Shown here one piece after another: positions 26,196 to 36,600 of a stretch of 64,000 nt of DNA (the first letter of the stretch is position 1; each line of letters starts with the position of its first letter). The notes under the pieces are model-generated. The model did no database searches. It worked only from the letters and a program-made list of their open reading frames with translations, and had not been told where the DNA came from. Position numbers and translations under genes: made by a program. Source of the stretch: Flavobacteriaceae bacterium PS02338 (GTDB lineage: Bacteria; Bacteroidota; Bacteroidia; Sphingobacteriales; Sphingobacteriaceae); assembly GCA_029959615.1 (NCBI GenBank), contig JASCOD010000002.1:310001-374000 (forward strand), given 5' to 3'.

Positions 26196-27827
26196 CTATT
26201 TTAGAAATTTTGTCCTTAGTAGTTCGGTTGGAGTATTTACTGTTACGAAATAGACGCCAGACGGTATCTGTATAGGTAAATGAAGATCATTAATTCCATA
26301 AGATACCTGATTAACTCCAGTGTAGAGCTTTCGGCCATTCAAGTCAACCACGTTAACAACTGCGTTTCCTTGAGAAGAAGAATTAAAAGAAAGCTGCAGT
26401 AGTTGCTGAGTTACTTTTATCACTTTCAGGCCAGCTATATTCATATTGAATGCTATCGAAATAACCTTAGATTGTTCACTTTCACCATTAAAATCTACTT
26501 GTTTGAGTTGGTAGTAATTGGTGCTGTTTTGTGGTCTGCTATCAAAAAATGAATAGTTTTGGTTAGATGATGAATTTGCATTTCCTTTTACATCGCCGAT
26601 TTTAACGAAGTTTTTGTTGTCAGTTGCCCTTAAAATCTCAAAATGAGAGTTGTCTGTTTCAGAAGAAGTAGACCAATTTAGTGCAATTCCAGTTTGCTTT
26701 CTACTGCCATTGAAAGAAGTAAGTTTTACTGGTAAAGTAGTTTCTGGTGTAGTGCCCGGCGTAAAAGTAACACTTCTGAATATGGTGTTGTTAGGGGCTG
26801 TTGCCAATACAGTTGGAACGTTTGCTGTGTTGGTTATGGTAGAACCCGCGGCGTTTAAATCAATTATTTTCAGCAATTGAGAGGGAACTGTTGGAGACGC
26901 TAAATTACCCCATGTGGTAGCATATAGCTCAATGTTTGCACCTACTACTTTACCCGTAACGCTTTTTATTCCATCAGTAACTCCAGGTATTTTTATTACT
27001 CCTTTTGCTACCCAGACATTGTTTTCCATTTTATACTTGTGTAAGCCGGCATCTGCCAGGTTAGCACCATCATTAACTGCATAAATGATGTTTGGCGCTC
27101 CGCTTCCGTCTGAGGCAAATAGTACAATCTGATTGATATTCAAAATACCTGATAAAGCAATGTCTCCCGATCTGCTAGATACCGCTGTAGTAGGTAAGCT
27201 ATTATAGTAGGTTACATTGGTGGAATTGTTTGCGCAAAACAAAGTATTGTTAAAAATAGTATAACTACGGGCATTTCCTACATAGCTATTGATCAGAGTG
27301 GCACTTGAAGAACCTATGGTAGAATATATTACTCCTCCACTTAAAATTGAGCTATAAACTGCATTCCCGCCATTTAGGGCGATCGCTGCCCTCGCCGGAG
27401 AACTTCCCGCAAGCGTTGTAGAAGTATTAACTTGTCCGGCAGCGTTTATTAATCCCACAACTTTTATGGTACTATTGGTAACTGTAGCGCCAGTTTCCTG
27501 ATCGTAACCTATAATTGCCAAATGATTTCCATCTGGGGATAAACCAGACATGCCCTCAACTTGAAAAGCAGACGCACTAGATCTCATAATGCTCGTTAGT
27601 CTATAATTACTTCCAGTGGTTGAAACTGGAATATTCAGACTCATTGTTGGAGTTGTCTGATCTAGTGAGGAGGTGAGGTATTCATCTACAAAGACAGCAG
27701 AAGTTCTGTTATTGGTAATCGTTGTTCCGTCACCAACTCTATATACGGCAAGTCTGCTGGGGGTAAATTGAGATGAGGCACTAAATGCGATAGCACATAG
27801 TGAGCTAATAAGTAATTGTTTTTTCAT
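26196..27827 (-). CDS. T9SS-sorted secreted protein, beta-propeller-like
   Basis: 543 residues with a signal peptide (cut near residue 19). The N-terminal ~360 residues hold repeated blade-like segments (such as LSPDGNHLAIIGYD) with high Ser/Thr/Asn and no catalytic motif, suggesting a beta-propeller. Then comes a fibronectin-like module (LPVKLTSFNG through YYQLKQVDFNG, about 370-450) and a T9SS C-terminal domain ending in KFLK. The last two modules match those of the PUL1 protein at 17852. It is the only minus-strand gene besides HxlR and diverges from the HTCS gene with a 256-bp gap. Function unknown; membership in PUL2 is not shown. Confidence 0.8.
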   Translation of the reverse strand: MKKQLLISSLCAIAFSASSQFTPSRLAVYRVGDGTTITNNRTSAVFVDEYLTSSLDQTTPTMSLNIPVSTTGSNYRLTSIMRSSASAFQVEGMSGLSPDGNHLAIIGYDQETGATVTNSTIKVVGLINAAGQVNTSTTLAGSSPARAAIALNGGNAVYSSILSGGVIYSTIGSSSATLINSYVGNARSYTIFNNTLFCANNSTNVTYYNSLPTTAVSSRSGDIALSGILNINQIVLFASDGSGAPNIIYAVNDGANLADAGLHKYKMENNVWVAKGVIKIPGVTDGIKSVTGKVVGANIELYATTWGNLASPTVPSQLLKIIDLNAAGSTITNTANVPTVLATAPNNTIFRSVTFTPGTTPETTLPVKLTSFNGSRKQTGIALNWSTSSETDNSHFEILRATDNKNFVKIGDVKGNANSSSNQNYSFFDSRPQNSTNYYQLKQVDFNGESEQSKVISIAFNMNIAGLKVIKVTQQLLQLSFNSSSQGNAVVNVVDLNGRKLYTGVNQVSYGINDLHLPIQIPSGVYFVTVNTPTELLRTKFLK

Positions 27828-28030
27828 ACGGGTTATTTTGGTTAAAGTCTTAACATATCACCAAATTGCACAACAAGTGGATGGTATTTTTTACGTGCCA
27901 TTCCAAAAGTTCTATATTGGTTATACATTAATCAAAATTACCCGACCGATGGAGAATGAAGGGATACTATTGTCCAATTCATTTGATAATTTAGTCTACA
28001 TCTACAATTTGGTAGCTTTTATTCCGATAA

Positions 28031-28043
28031 GGATTTTCTTATC
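28031..28043 (+). promoter_or_regulatory. possible HTCS half-site upstream of its own gene
   Basis: GGATTTTCTTATC, 41 bp before the HTCS start, matches 11 of 13 bases of GGATAATCTTATC in the second direct repeat at 32060-32077. No clear second copy lies 22 bp upstream, so autoregulation is only a possibility. Confidence 0.25.
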
Positions 28044-28083
28044 TTGCTATCTTTAAAGCCGTAACCAAATAAGCCATAATGAC

Positions 28084-31000
28084 ATGAGACATCTACTTCT
28101 TTTGCTGTCGCTCTTTGTTCTTTCATTTAGATCGAATGCCCAAAAAACGATCACAGCTATCCAACATAAAGATCTGATGTTTGAACAGACTTTGAAGATC
28201 ACGCAAGATCAAAAAGGTTTTGTTTGGGCTTCTAATCGGTTTGGAATCGATAGGTTTGATGGTTACAATGTAAAGCATTACGAAATTCCAGTGCTTACCA
28301 ACGCCAATCCGGTAAGGTATATCAATGTACTGGCCGATGTTAAAAAGCAGATCTATGCCTATACCAGTAATGGCGTAATTTATCAGTATCAGCAAGCAAA
28401 AGATGCTTTTGTGTCAATTGCTAATCTAAACTTATATATCAGAACAGTTAGTCTGGACCAAGATGGAAGTATTTGGGTAGGTACAAATGGCCGTATTGGC
28501 CTATTACGAGAAGGGAAAGTTTTGTTGATCGAAAAGCCAATCCTTAAGGGCTTATTGGTGAAGAACATCATTAATTATTCCGACAAGCAAAAAATTATTG
28601 TTACAGACTATGGTTTGTTCTGGTTAGATGTTCCTACCCATCAGGTGTCTCACTTCTTTAATAGTGAGCAACAGAAAAGCTTTAATAAAATTCAAATAGA
28701 AACAGCTTACTGGGATCATGAACAGCAAACTTTATGGATAGGTACGGTAAGCGGTGGTTTACTTGCTTATCAATTAAAATCGCAACAACTAAATGTGGTT
28801 TCAAATCCTGTTGGAAATCAGGCAATGATGATGTGCATTGCTGAGCTGAATAGTAAGACTTTGGTGGTAGGCACAGATGGTGCAGGAGTTTTTTTGATAA
28901 ATAAAGCAGAAAGAAGAGTAGTTGACAGATTTGGCCAGTATGATACTTCAGAGCATTTGAGTGGAGATGCGATCTATGATATATTCAAAGACAAAGATCA
29001 GCGTGTTTGGATTGCAACTGATGGTGGAATTAATCTGATGGAAAATCCTTTAACAGGCTTTTATGTAGAGTTTAGACACGACGATAAACCTAATGTGATC
29101 GCTAAAGATGTGGTGACTTGCATGATGGAAGATATTGATAAAAATAAGTGGTTTGGTACAAACGGGGGCTTGTCTGTGAGAGATTTCAAAACCAAAAAGG
29201 TCTCTTTTCCGCTAAAGTCATCTTATATACTTTCTCTTTATCAGGCTAAAGACGGATTGGTTTGGGTAGGCACTTACGGTGCAGGGGTTTATGTCCTCAA
29301 TACAAAAGGAGATATACTGCATCATTATGTGAAAAACAATACTGAAAATGCTTTGGCAAGTAACTTTGTATATGCAATTATTGCTGATGATGAGGGGAAT
29401 ATATGGTTGGGTGGTAAGAAGGGGATGAGCAGTAGATTTGATATCCGAACCAAGCAGTTTAGTCCCGTAGCTTTAAGTCAGGTCAACCATTTTGCCAAAG
29501 ACACAAAAGGAAACATCTTAGCTGCAACAGAACTGGGCTTATTTGAGATCAATCCCAAAAACCTCAAAGTAGATCAGCATCCAATTACCAAAGCCTTGCG
29601 CAGTAAATATATCTGTGATATTTATTTGCAGGGAGATACCGTGATGTGGTTAGCTTCATATGGTGCAGGCCTAGTACGCTACCAAACTAAATCGGGTAAA
29701 ATAAAATATATCAGTACGGGGGCAAAGAATGCGCAGGAAATTACTTACAGTCTAGTAGCAGATGATAATGGAGTGCTTTGGTCTACCAGTAGGGATAAAA
29801 TTTCATCGATCAATACCCACACCTTAAGTGTGAAAAATTATCCCAAAAAACTGATGCCAATGAGCATGAGTTTTTTTCAGACTGCTAGAATGAAGAGTAG
29901 TAGCGGAGAGATTTTTTTCGGTGGAACAAAAGGCTTCGTTTCCTTTAATCCGCAGTCTATTTCTACACGAAGTTATGCGGAGAAAATAGTGTTTCTTAAT
30001 TTCAATCTATTTAATAGGGAGGTGAAAGCTGGCGAACAAAATTCTCCCTTAGCTTTACCGCTAGATCATACCAAGTCGATTACTTTACAGCATGACCAGC
30101 ATTCTTTTTCCTTAAATTTTACCACTATTAATTTCAGTCAGTCGGTAGAACGCAGGTTCATATGGAAATTAGATAACTTGGATAAAAATTGGGTAGGGCC
30201 GTCGGTAGAAAATACAGCCAATTATACCAATTTATCACCAGGGAAGTATCTTTTTCATGTAAAAGCAATAGGAAATAACAACGAAACCTTAGATGAAAGA
30301 ACAATAGAAATCATAATTAAACCTGCATTTTATAGCACATGGGCGGCTTATGTTTTTTATGCTTTGGTAATCGCTGGCTTAGTGTATTGGTGGATGAGAC
30401 AAACCAAGACCAGGGCATATTTAGAAAGTTCGTTGGCGTTTGAGAAAAAAGAGAAGGAAAGGACTGCAGAAGTGGTGCAGTCTAAGCTTGATTTCTTCAC
30501 CAACGTATCGCATGAGATTAGAACGCCAATTACGCTTATACTGGGACAAACAGAGCAGTTGATGAATGAAGGCAATGTTAAGCCTCCCTTGCAGCAGAAA
30601 CTAAAGGCTATTTTTAAAAACGCAGCTAACTTGGGCAATTTAGTGAACGAGTTGTTGGATTTTAGGAAACAGGAACAAGGTTATGCCGAGTTAATTCGAA
30701 CTAAAGTAGATTTGATTGCCTTGTTGAGGGATACTTGCGAGGGTTTTTTAGCATTAGCACAGCGCAACCAAATTGAATTTAGCTTTAAGTATCAAGTGCA
30801 AAGCTTGGTATGCTATTTAGATAAGCAAGAAATAGGTAAGGTAATCAACAATTTATTGACGAATGCTTTTAAGGCATGTGTGGCAAATGACCAGATTGAA
30901 TTAAGCGTAAAAACTGAAGGTGAAGAGGTTTTGATAACAGTTAGTGATACGGGAAAGGGAATTCCTAAACATCAGCTAGCACATATTTTCGATCCGTTCT

Positions 31001-32028
31001 ATCAAGTAGAGCAATCAGCTACACCTGGTACCGGTATAGGTTTGGCGATTTCTAAAAGTATTGTCGAATTACATAATGGCCATATTACCGTTTCTTCAAC
31101 CCTAAATAAAGGAAGTGTCTTTACCGTGAGGCTTGAAAAAAATACAGATTTGATGAAACTCGACAAGAGTAATGGGGAAGATTTGGTAGAAAATATAGAA
31201 GAGGATTTAGCAGTTGATACACCGGTTGAAACATTGATAGCAGAGGACGAATTGCAACATCAGAAAACTTTGTTATTGGTAGAGGATAATGAGGAACTAA
31301 GGGGCTTTATGTACGAAATTTTGATGCCAATGTTTAAGGTGCATTTAGCAGATAATGGAGAGAAGGGATTGGAAATTGCAAGGAAAGAACAACCAGATTT
31401 AGTAATTAGTGATGTGATGATGCCTGGTATGTCTGGAACTGAACTATGCACTAAGTTGAAGCGAAATTTTGATACTTGCCACATTCCAGTGGTATTGCTA
31501 ACGGCTAAATCTACAACGGAAAATCAATTGGAAGGTTTACGCACTGGCGCCGATGATTATATTACCAAGCCGTTTCATACAAAATTACTGGTACAACGCT
31601 GCAATAACTTGATCAATGCCCGTCAGGTGTTAAAAGCCAAGTATTTTAACCAGACTGGCTTGGCACAGCAGCAAGAAGTAGCTACCACTGATATCGACAA
31701 GAAATTTATTGAAAAAGCTACATTGTTGGTCGAAAATCATCTTCATGGCGAAATTGATGTAAATCTTTTTGCTTCAGAAATGGGCTTGAGCAGGTCTTCT
31801 CTCTTTAGTAAATTAAAAGGTGTAACTGGGCTCACTCCGAATACTTTTATATCAAATATCAGATTAAAGAAAGCCGCGGATATGTTGGCAAATTCTCCAG
31901 AATTGAATATTAGTGAAATAGCCTATCATTTGGGATTTAGTAGTCCGAGATATTTTAACAAATGTTTTAAGGAACTGTACAGCTATGCACCCCAAGAATA
32001 CCGCAAAAAGCATCGTGAAACCAATTAA
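28084..32028 (+). CDS. hybrid two-component system regulator (HTCS) of PUL2
   Basis: One-protein sensor and regulator of 1314 residues. Order: signal peptide (1-20), periplasmic two-component-propeller repeats (about 25-680), Y_Y_Y domain (about 690-745), one membrane span (about 750-771), HisKA with His810 in NVSHEIRTP, HATPase (about 905-1020, DTGKGIP and GTGIGLAISK), receiver (1060-1175, phospho-Asp1110 in VISDVMMPG) and an AraC-type HTH (about 1206-1312, EIAYHLGFSSPRYFNKCF). All catalytic residues are present. Proteins of this class bind a specific oligosaccharide in the periplasm and activate the adjacent PUL. The PUL2 genes begin 134 bp downstream, with a candidate binding site in the gap. 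Confidence 0.95.
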   Translation: MRHLLLLLSLFVLSFRSNAQKTITAIQHKDLMFEQTLKITQDQKGFVWASNRFGIDRFDGYNVKHYEIPVLTNANPVRYINVLADVKKQIYAYTSNGVIYQYQQAKDAFVSIANLNLYIRTVSLDQDGSIWVGTNGRIGLLREGKVLLIEKPILKGLLVKNIINYSDKQKIIVTDYGLFWLDVPTHQVSHFFNSEQQKSFNKIQIETAYWDHEQQTLWIGTVSGGLLAYQLKSQQLNVVSNPVGNQAMMMCIAELNSKTLVVGTDGAGVFLINKAERRVVDRFGQYDTSEHLSGDAIYDIFKDKDQRVWIATDGGINLMENPLTGFYVEFRHDDKPNVIAKDVVTCMMEDIDKNKWFGTNGGLSVRDFKTKKVSFPLKSSYILSLYQAKDGLVWVGTYGAGVYVLNTKGDILHHYVKNNTENALASNFVYAIIADDEGNIWLGGKKGMSSRFDIRTKQFSPVALSQVNHFAKDTKGNILAATELGLFEINPKNLKVDQHPITKALRSKYICDIYLQGDTVMWLASYGAGLVRYQTKSGKIKYISTGAKNAQEITYSLVADDNGVLWSTSRDKISSINTHTLSVKNYPKKLMPMSMSFFQTARMKSSSGEIFFGGTKGFVSFNPQSISTRSYAEKIVFLNFNLFNREVKAGEQNSPLALPLDHTKSITLQHDQHSFSLNFTTINFSQSVERRFIWKLDNLDKNWVGPSVENTANYTNLSPGKYLFHVKAIGNNNETLDERTIEIIIKPAFYSTWAAYVFYALVIAGLVYWWMRQTKTRAYLESSLAFEKKEKERTAEVVQSKLDFFTNVSHEIRTPITLILGQTEQLMNEGNVKPPLQQKLKAIFKNAANLGNLVNELLDFRKQEQGYAELIRTKVDLIALLRDTCEGFLALAQRNQIEFSFKYQVQSLVCYLDKQEIGKVINNLLTNAFKACVANDQIELSVKTEGEEVLITVSDTGKGIPKHQLAHIFDPFYQVEQSATPGTGIGLAISKSIVELHNGHITVSSTLNKGSVFTVRLEKNTDLMKLDKSNGEDLVENIEEDLAVDTPVETLIAEDELQHQKTLLLVEDNEELRGFMYEILMPMFKVHLADNGEKGLEIARKEQPDLVISDVMMPGMSGTELCTKLKRNFDTCHIPVVLLTAKSTTENQLEGLRTGADDYITKPFHTKLLVQRCNNLINARQVLKAKYFNQTGLAQQQEVATTDIDKKFIEKATLLVENHLHGEIDVNLFASEMGLSRSSLFSKLKGVTGLTPNTFISNIRLKKAADMLANSPELNISEIAYHLGFSSPRYFNKCFKELYSYAPQEYRKKHRETN

Positions 32029-32037
32029 AATTACCTG

Positions 32038-32077
32038 TTGGATTATTTTATCATCTTCTTTGGATAATCTTATCAGC
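32038..32077 (+). promoter_or_regulatory. 18-bp direct repeat, candidate HTCS binding site
   Basis: TTGGATTATTTTATCATC (32038-32055) and TTGGATAATCTTATCAGC (32060-32077) match at 15 of 18 positions. The start-to-start distance is 22 bp, two helical turns, as expected for AraC-domain dimers bound on one face of DNA. The repeat lies between the HTCS stop and the first PUL2 gene and ends beside the -33 region of the promoter-like sequence at 32077-32105. Confidence 0.6.
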
Positions 32078-32105
32078 TTGTTTAATGGTGTCTAGTCTAA
32101 GTTTG
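32077..32105 (+). promoter_or_regulatory. candidate PUL2 promoter
   Basis: A perfect Bacteroidota -7 element TAAGTTTG lies at 32098-32105. The -33 region is poor (CTTG at 32077-32080 with 17 bp spacing, where TTTG at about 20 bp is usual), as expected for an activator-dependent promoter. Start of transcription would fall near 32112, about 50 bp before the first ATG at 32163. Confidence 0.45.
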
Positions 32106-32162
32106 TTTGTGATTATTGGAACCAAATAATTCAATAGTCCCTAACCAAATATTTAAGCTTTT

Positions 32163-33611
32163 ATGAAAAGATCAATACTGCTACTTTTAGCCTTGATTCT
32201 TTCTCTTACGGTAGAACCATTATTGGCGCAAACCAACAACGGTTACATTGCGGTAGAGGCAAGACAAAATGCCAATGACCTTAGATGGGGAAAGTACAAA
32301 GCGGTTACCGTAAATCACCTCAAAGACTACAAAAATCAACCTGAACAGCCACTTTCTAAATATGGTGGTTGGAAGGTTTGGAAGCAAAAAGCAACGGGCT
32401 TTTTTAGCACTGCTTTGGTAAATGACAGGTGGTGGATTATTGATCCAGAGGGATATCCTATGTTGCACATTGGAGTGGTGGCGGTTGAAGCCGGAACTTC
32501 AGAAAACCAAAAAAAAGCATTTCAATCGAAATTTCAGAACAAAAGAAACTGGGCAGCACAGGGCGCACAAAGTTTAAGGCAATTTGGTTTTAACGGTGCG
32601 GGTGCTTGGTCTGATGTAGAAGCATTGAAAACTATTGAGCAGCCACTAGTATATACGGTTATTATATCTCCAATGGATAAGTATAAGAGAGCACATTTGC
32701 GTAACTATGGAGGGAAATATGAGGAAGCTGGTTGGCAAGGCTATCGCTATGATTTGGCAATGGTTTTTGATCCAGAATTTGATGAGCATATTGCTAGAGA
32801 AGTAAAAAAAGTAACTGCTTATAAAAATGATAAATACTTATTGGGTTATTTTACAGACAACGAATTGCCTTGGGTTTTTGACGCTCTAGATAGACACCTA
32901 AAACTGCTTAAAGAAAACGAAGCCGGTCATATCGCAGCAAAAAAATGGTTAAAAAAGCGTAAAGGTGCTCGGGCTGAAATAGCAGATATTACTGATGAAG
33001 ATAGAGAAGCTTTTACTGGTTTTTATTTTGAAACCTATATGAAGAAAGTAACTAAAGCATTAAAGGCCGAAGATCCCAATCATCTTTACTTGGGGTGTCG
33101 TTTCAATCAATTTAACCAAAAACAGGAATTAACCAATCCAACTATTTTTAAAATTGCGGGAAAATATATGGATGTAATTTCCATCAACCATTATAGGAAA
33201 TGGCAGCCAGAGCAAGTACAAATGCAGCAATGGGAGCAATGGTCGGGTAAACCTTTTCTCATTACAGAGTGGTATGTAAAAGGCGAGGATAGTGGTTTGC
33301 CTAATGAAACTGGTGCTGGTTGGAATGTAAAAACACAAAAGGAGCGGGGTTATTTCTACCAAAACTTCACCTTGGAATTACTGAAAAGCAAGGGCTGTGT
33401 AGGTTGGCATTGGTTTAGGTATATGGATAATGATCCTAGTGATTTGACAACAGATCCTTCCAATAGAGATTCGAATAAAGGTGTTGTGAATAGTAATTAT
33501 GAACCTTATGACGATTTATTGAACGAAGCCGAACAGGTGAATAAGCAAAGCTATCATTTGATCCAATATTTTAAGCAACAACAAACAGACGCAACTAAAC
33601 AGCACAAATGA
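32163..33611 (+). CDS. agarase-like clan GH-A glycoside hydrolase
   Basis: 482 residues with a signal peptide ending LLAQ (about residue 23). The protein shows a TIM barrel with the clan GH-A pair: acid/base Glu234 in GYFTDNELPW and nucleophile Glu369 in LITEWYVKG. The GYFTDNE motif and the early WWIIDPEGYPMLHIGV segment resemble beta-agarase and GH50/GH86-type galactan enzymes, but I cannot fix the family. It is the first gene of PUL2, just behind the candidate HTCS promoter and 10 bp before SusC. Likely role: exo- or endo-cleavage of a beta-galactoside-type backbone. Confidence 0.75.
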   Translation: MKRSILLLLALILSLTVEPLLAQTNNGYIAVEARQNANDLRWGKYKAVTVNHLKDYKNQPEQPLSKYGGWKVWKQKATGFFSTALVNDRWWIIDPEGYPMLHIGVVAVEAGTSENQKKAFQSKFQNKRNWAAQGAQSLRQFGFNGAGAWSDVEALKTIEQPLVYTVIISPMDKYKRAHLRNYGGKYEEAGWQGYRYDLAMVFDPEFDEHIAREVKKVTAYKNDKYLLGYFTDNELPWVFDALDRHLKLLKENEAGHIAAKKWLKKRKGARAEIADITDEDREAFTGFYFETYMKKVTKALKAEDPNHLYLGCRFNQFNQKQELTNPTIFKIAGKYMDVISINHYRKWQPEQVQMQQWEQWSGKPFLITEWYVKGEDSGLPNETGAGWNVKTQKERGYFYQNFTLELLKSKGCVGWHWFRYMDNDPSDLTTDPSNRDSNKGVVNSNYEPYDDLLNEAEQVNKQSYHLIQYFKQQQTDATKQHK

Positions 33612-33621
33612 TAAACTTACT

Positions 33622-36600
33622 ATGCAAGAACAAAACAATATGATTCAACGATTTTCAGCCAAAGTAGCCTTAACGATTTGCAGCTTATTGCTTGTCTTTA
33701 CGGCTGCCAATGCGCAAACTGTAAAAGGTAAAATCATCGATGATGAAAATCTGGGCATGCCAGGCGTTAATGTATCCTTACAAGGAACTAAACTAGTCGT
33801 CCTGTCTGATAGTTTAGGTAATTACAGTATTACTATTCCTGCCCAAAAGACTAATCCAGTTTTGGTTTTTTCGATGCTTGGTTTTCAAAAGCAGGAAATA
33901 GCCATTAATAAAAGATCTTTTATTAACCTAAGGTTAGTTAGGGAAATAAACGATCTGAGTGAAGTGGTGGTGATTGGTTACGGAACTGTGGCCAAACGAG
34001 ACTTAACTGGCGCTGTAGATAAGGCAGATATTAAAGAAATGCAAAAGGCCTCGGTGTTAGGTTTCGATCAGAGTTTGGCTGGTCGTGTAGCTGGTGTAAA
34101 CGTCGTTTCTGCAGAAGGAAGGCCTGGTGCAGAAGCGGATATTGTAATTAGGGGAGCAAACTCGTTGACTCAGAACAATAACCCGCTGTATGTCATTGAT
34201 GGATTTCCTGTAGAAGCTTCTTTAAGTAATGCCATCGATCCAAAGGATATTGAATCCATTGAGATTTTGAAGGATGCTTCGGCAACAGCAATTTACGGTG
34301 CTAGAGGTGCTAATGGTGTAGTGATGATCACAACAAAAACAGGAAAGGATGCAAAACCGGCTATCAATTATGATGGTTTCTATGGCGTACAATCTGTGCT
34401 TAAAAAAATGGATTTGATGGACGGCTACGAGTTTGTGAAATTGCAGGGAGAAGTTTTTGGCCCAGAAAGTATGGAAGATAATTATTTCTTTGACGGTAGG
34501 ACCTTAGAAAATTATCGAGGTACGGGAAAAGATTTTCAGGATGAGATGTTCAGGACAGCCGCCATGCAAAAACACGGACTTTCTATCATGTCTGGAAACG
34601 ATGGCACTAAATATAATCTTTCGTTTTCTTATACAGGACAAGATGGAGTAGTGCTTAATACTGGTTTTGATAGGATACAGGGACGCTTTTCTTTAGATCA
34701 GGATGTGAAAAAGTGGTTAAAAGTTGGTGCTAAATTAACCTACTCTAGAAGTAAGTACAGTGGCACTTTTCTTTCAGATGGAACCGCTACTTACAACATT
34801 CTTCAAAATACTTGGGCTTACCGTCCAGTTACGGGCTCTAGTGAGTTCGATTTGTCAAACGATCTTTTTGATCCAATTCTTAATGCTAACGATAACTTTA
34901 GGATTAACCCTGTGGTTGCCGTTAAAAATGAACAGAATGATAACATCTTTACTTTCATGATGGCCAATGGTTACTTAGAAGCCAATATCCTAAAGAACCT
35001 GAAGTTTAGGTCTATTATCGGTTATTCTAAAAACAATATCAGAAATGATATTTTCAATAACTCTCAGAGTAGAAGTGGTAACCCCCAAACCTCTACCTTA
35101 GGTGTAAATGCGGGGCAGATGTACGATGAGAAATCGAATTGGCTCAATGAAAATACACTAACCTACAATATCAAGAAAGGACAACATAAATTTGATATAA
35201 TGGGTGGTTTCTCGTTACAGTACGAAGACCATTTGTACAATTACACCCGTATGCAGCAAATTCCTTACGAAACTTTGGGAATGAGCGGTATGGATCAGGG
35301 TACTTTCTATTCTATGCAAGCCTATCGTAATGATTGGCGTTTAATGTCTTACTACAGCCGTTTGAATTATAATTACGCTAGCAAATACTATGTTACTGCT
35401 ACCATGCGTGCCGATGGTTCTTCAAAGTTTTCGCCTCAAAATCGTTGGGGATATTTCCCTTCAGCATCCTTAATGTGGCGTTTTAGTAGTGAAGAATTTA
35501 TGAAATCGTTAAAGTTTATTAGCGATGCCAAACTTCGTGTAAGTTGGGGCGCCACTGGGAATAACAGGGTAGGCGAATATGCTTCTTTGCCACAAATTAC
35601 TGCGCTGAGACCAGATCGTTACTACTTTGGTGGCGAATTGATTATTGGCAGTGCCAAAACGGTAATGGGTAACCCAGATTTGAAATGGGAAAGTACTTAT
35701 ATGACCAATGTTGGTTTAGATGTAAACATGTTCAAGAACAGGATTAGCCTAACGGCAGAAGTTTATCAGAAACGTACCAAGGATTTGCTGTTGAATGCAC
35801 AATTACCAGGTTCTTCGGGTTATCTAACTTCTTTTAAAAATATTGGAGAAGTAGAAAATAGAGGCTTAGAAATTACATTGAACACGGTAAACATCAAGAA
35901 AAGAGATTTCATGTGGACTTCCAATTTTAACATCTCTTTTAACAGAAACAAAGTGATTTCCTTAACTGAAAACCAAGAAACTTTGGCTACGTCAGTTTGG
36001 TGGGAATACAATCGTGATAGCCAACCAGCTTATATTGCTAGAAAAGGTGAACCAGTGGGTTTAATGTTTGGTTTTGTTTACGAAGGAACCTATAAACCAG
36101 ATGAATTTACACAAACGGGAAGTACCTACTATTTGAAAAATAACATTGCTTATCCAGGTTCTAGGGCAAATGTTCGTCCTGGAGATATGAAGTACAAAGA
36201 CATTAACGGCGATGGGATTATTGATGCGAACGATAGAACGGTAATTGGCAATGGATTTCCAGTACACACAGGTGGTTTTAACAACACTTTCACCTACAAA
36301 AATTTTGATTTAAGCGTGTTCTTCCAATGGAGTTATGGTAACGACATCCTTAACGCTAATAAATACATGTTTGAGCGTTACTATATGCCTCATTCTAATA
36401 TGTACGCCTCTTATGCCAACCGATGGACAACAGAAAATCCAACCAGTGATATTCCTCGGGTAAATGAAGGTTCTGGCAGTTACTATTCTTCTTATGGTAT
36501 TGAAGACGGATCTTATCTGCGCTTAAAAACAGTGGCATTAGGTTATAATTTGCCATCAAAAGTATTTGGTAAATCATTCCTGCAAAGTTTAAGGATGTAC

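Noticed and set aside
27838..28056. 72-codon open frame between the T9SS gene and the HTCS gene
   Set aside because: It starts with TTG, has no recognisable domain, and lies in the shared upstream region of two divergent genes; it is more likely a chance frame in regulatory DNA.
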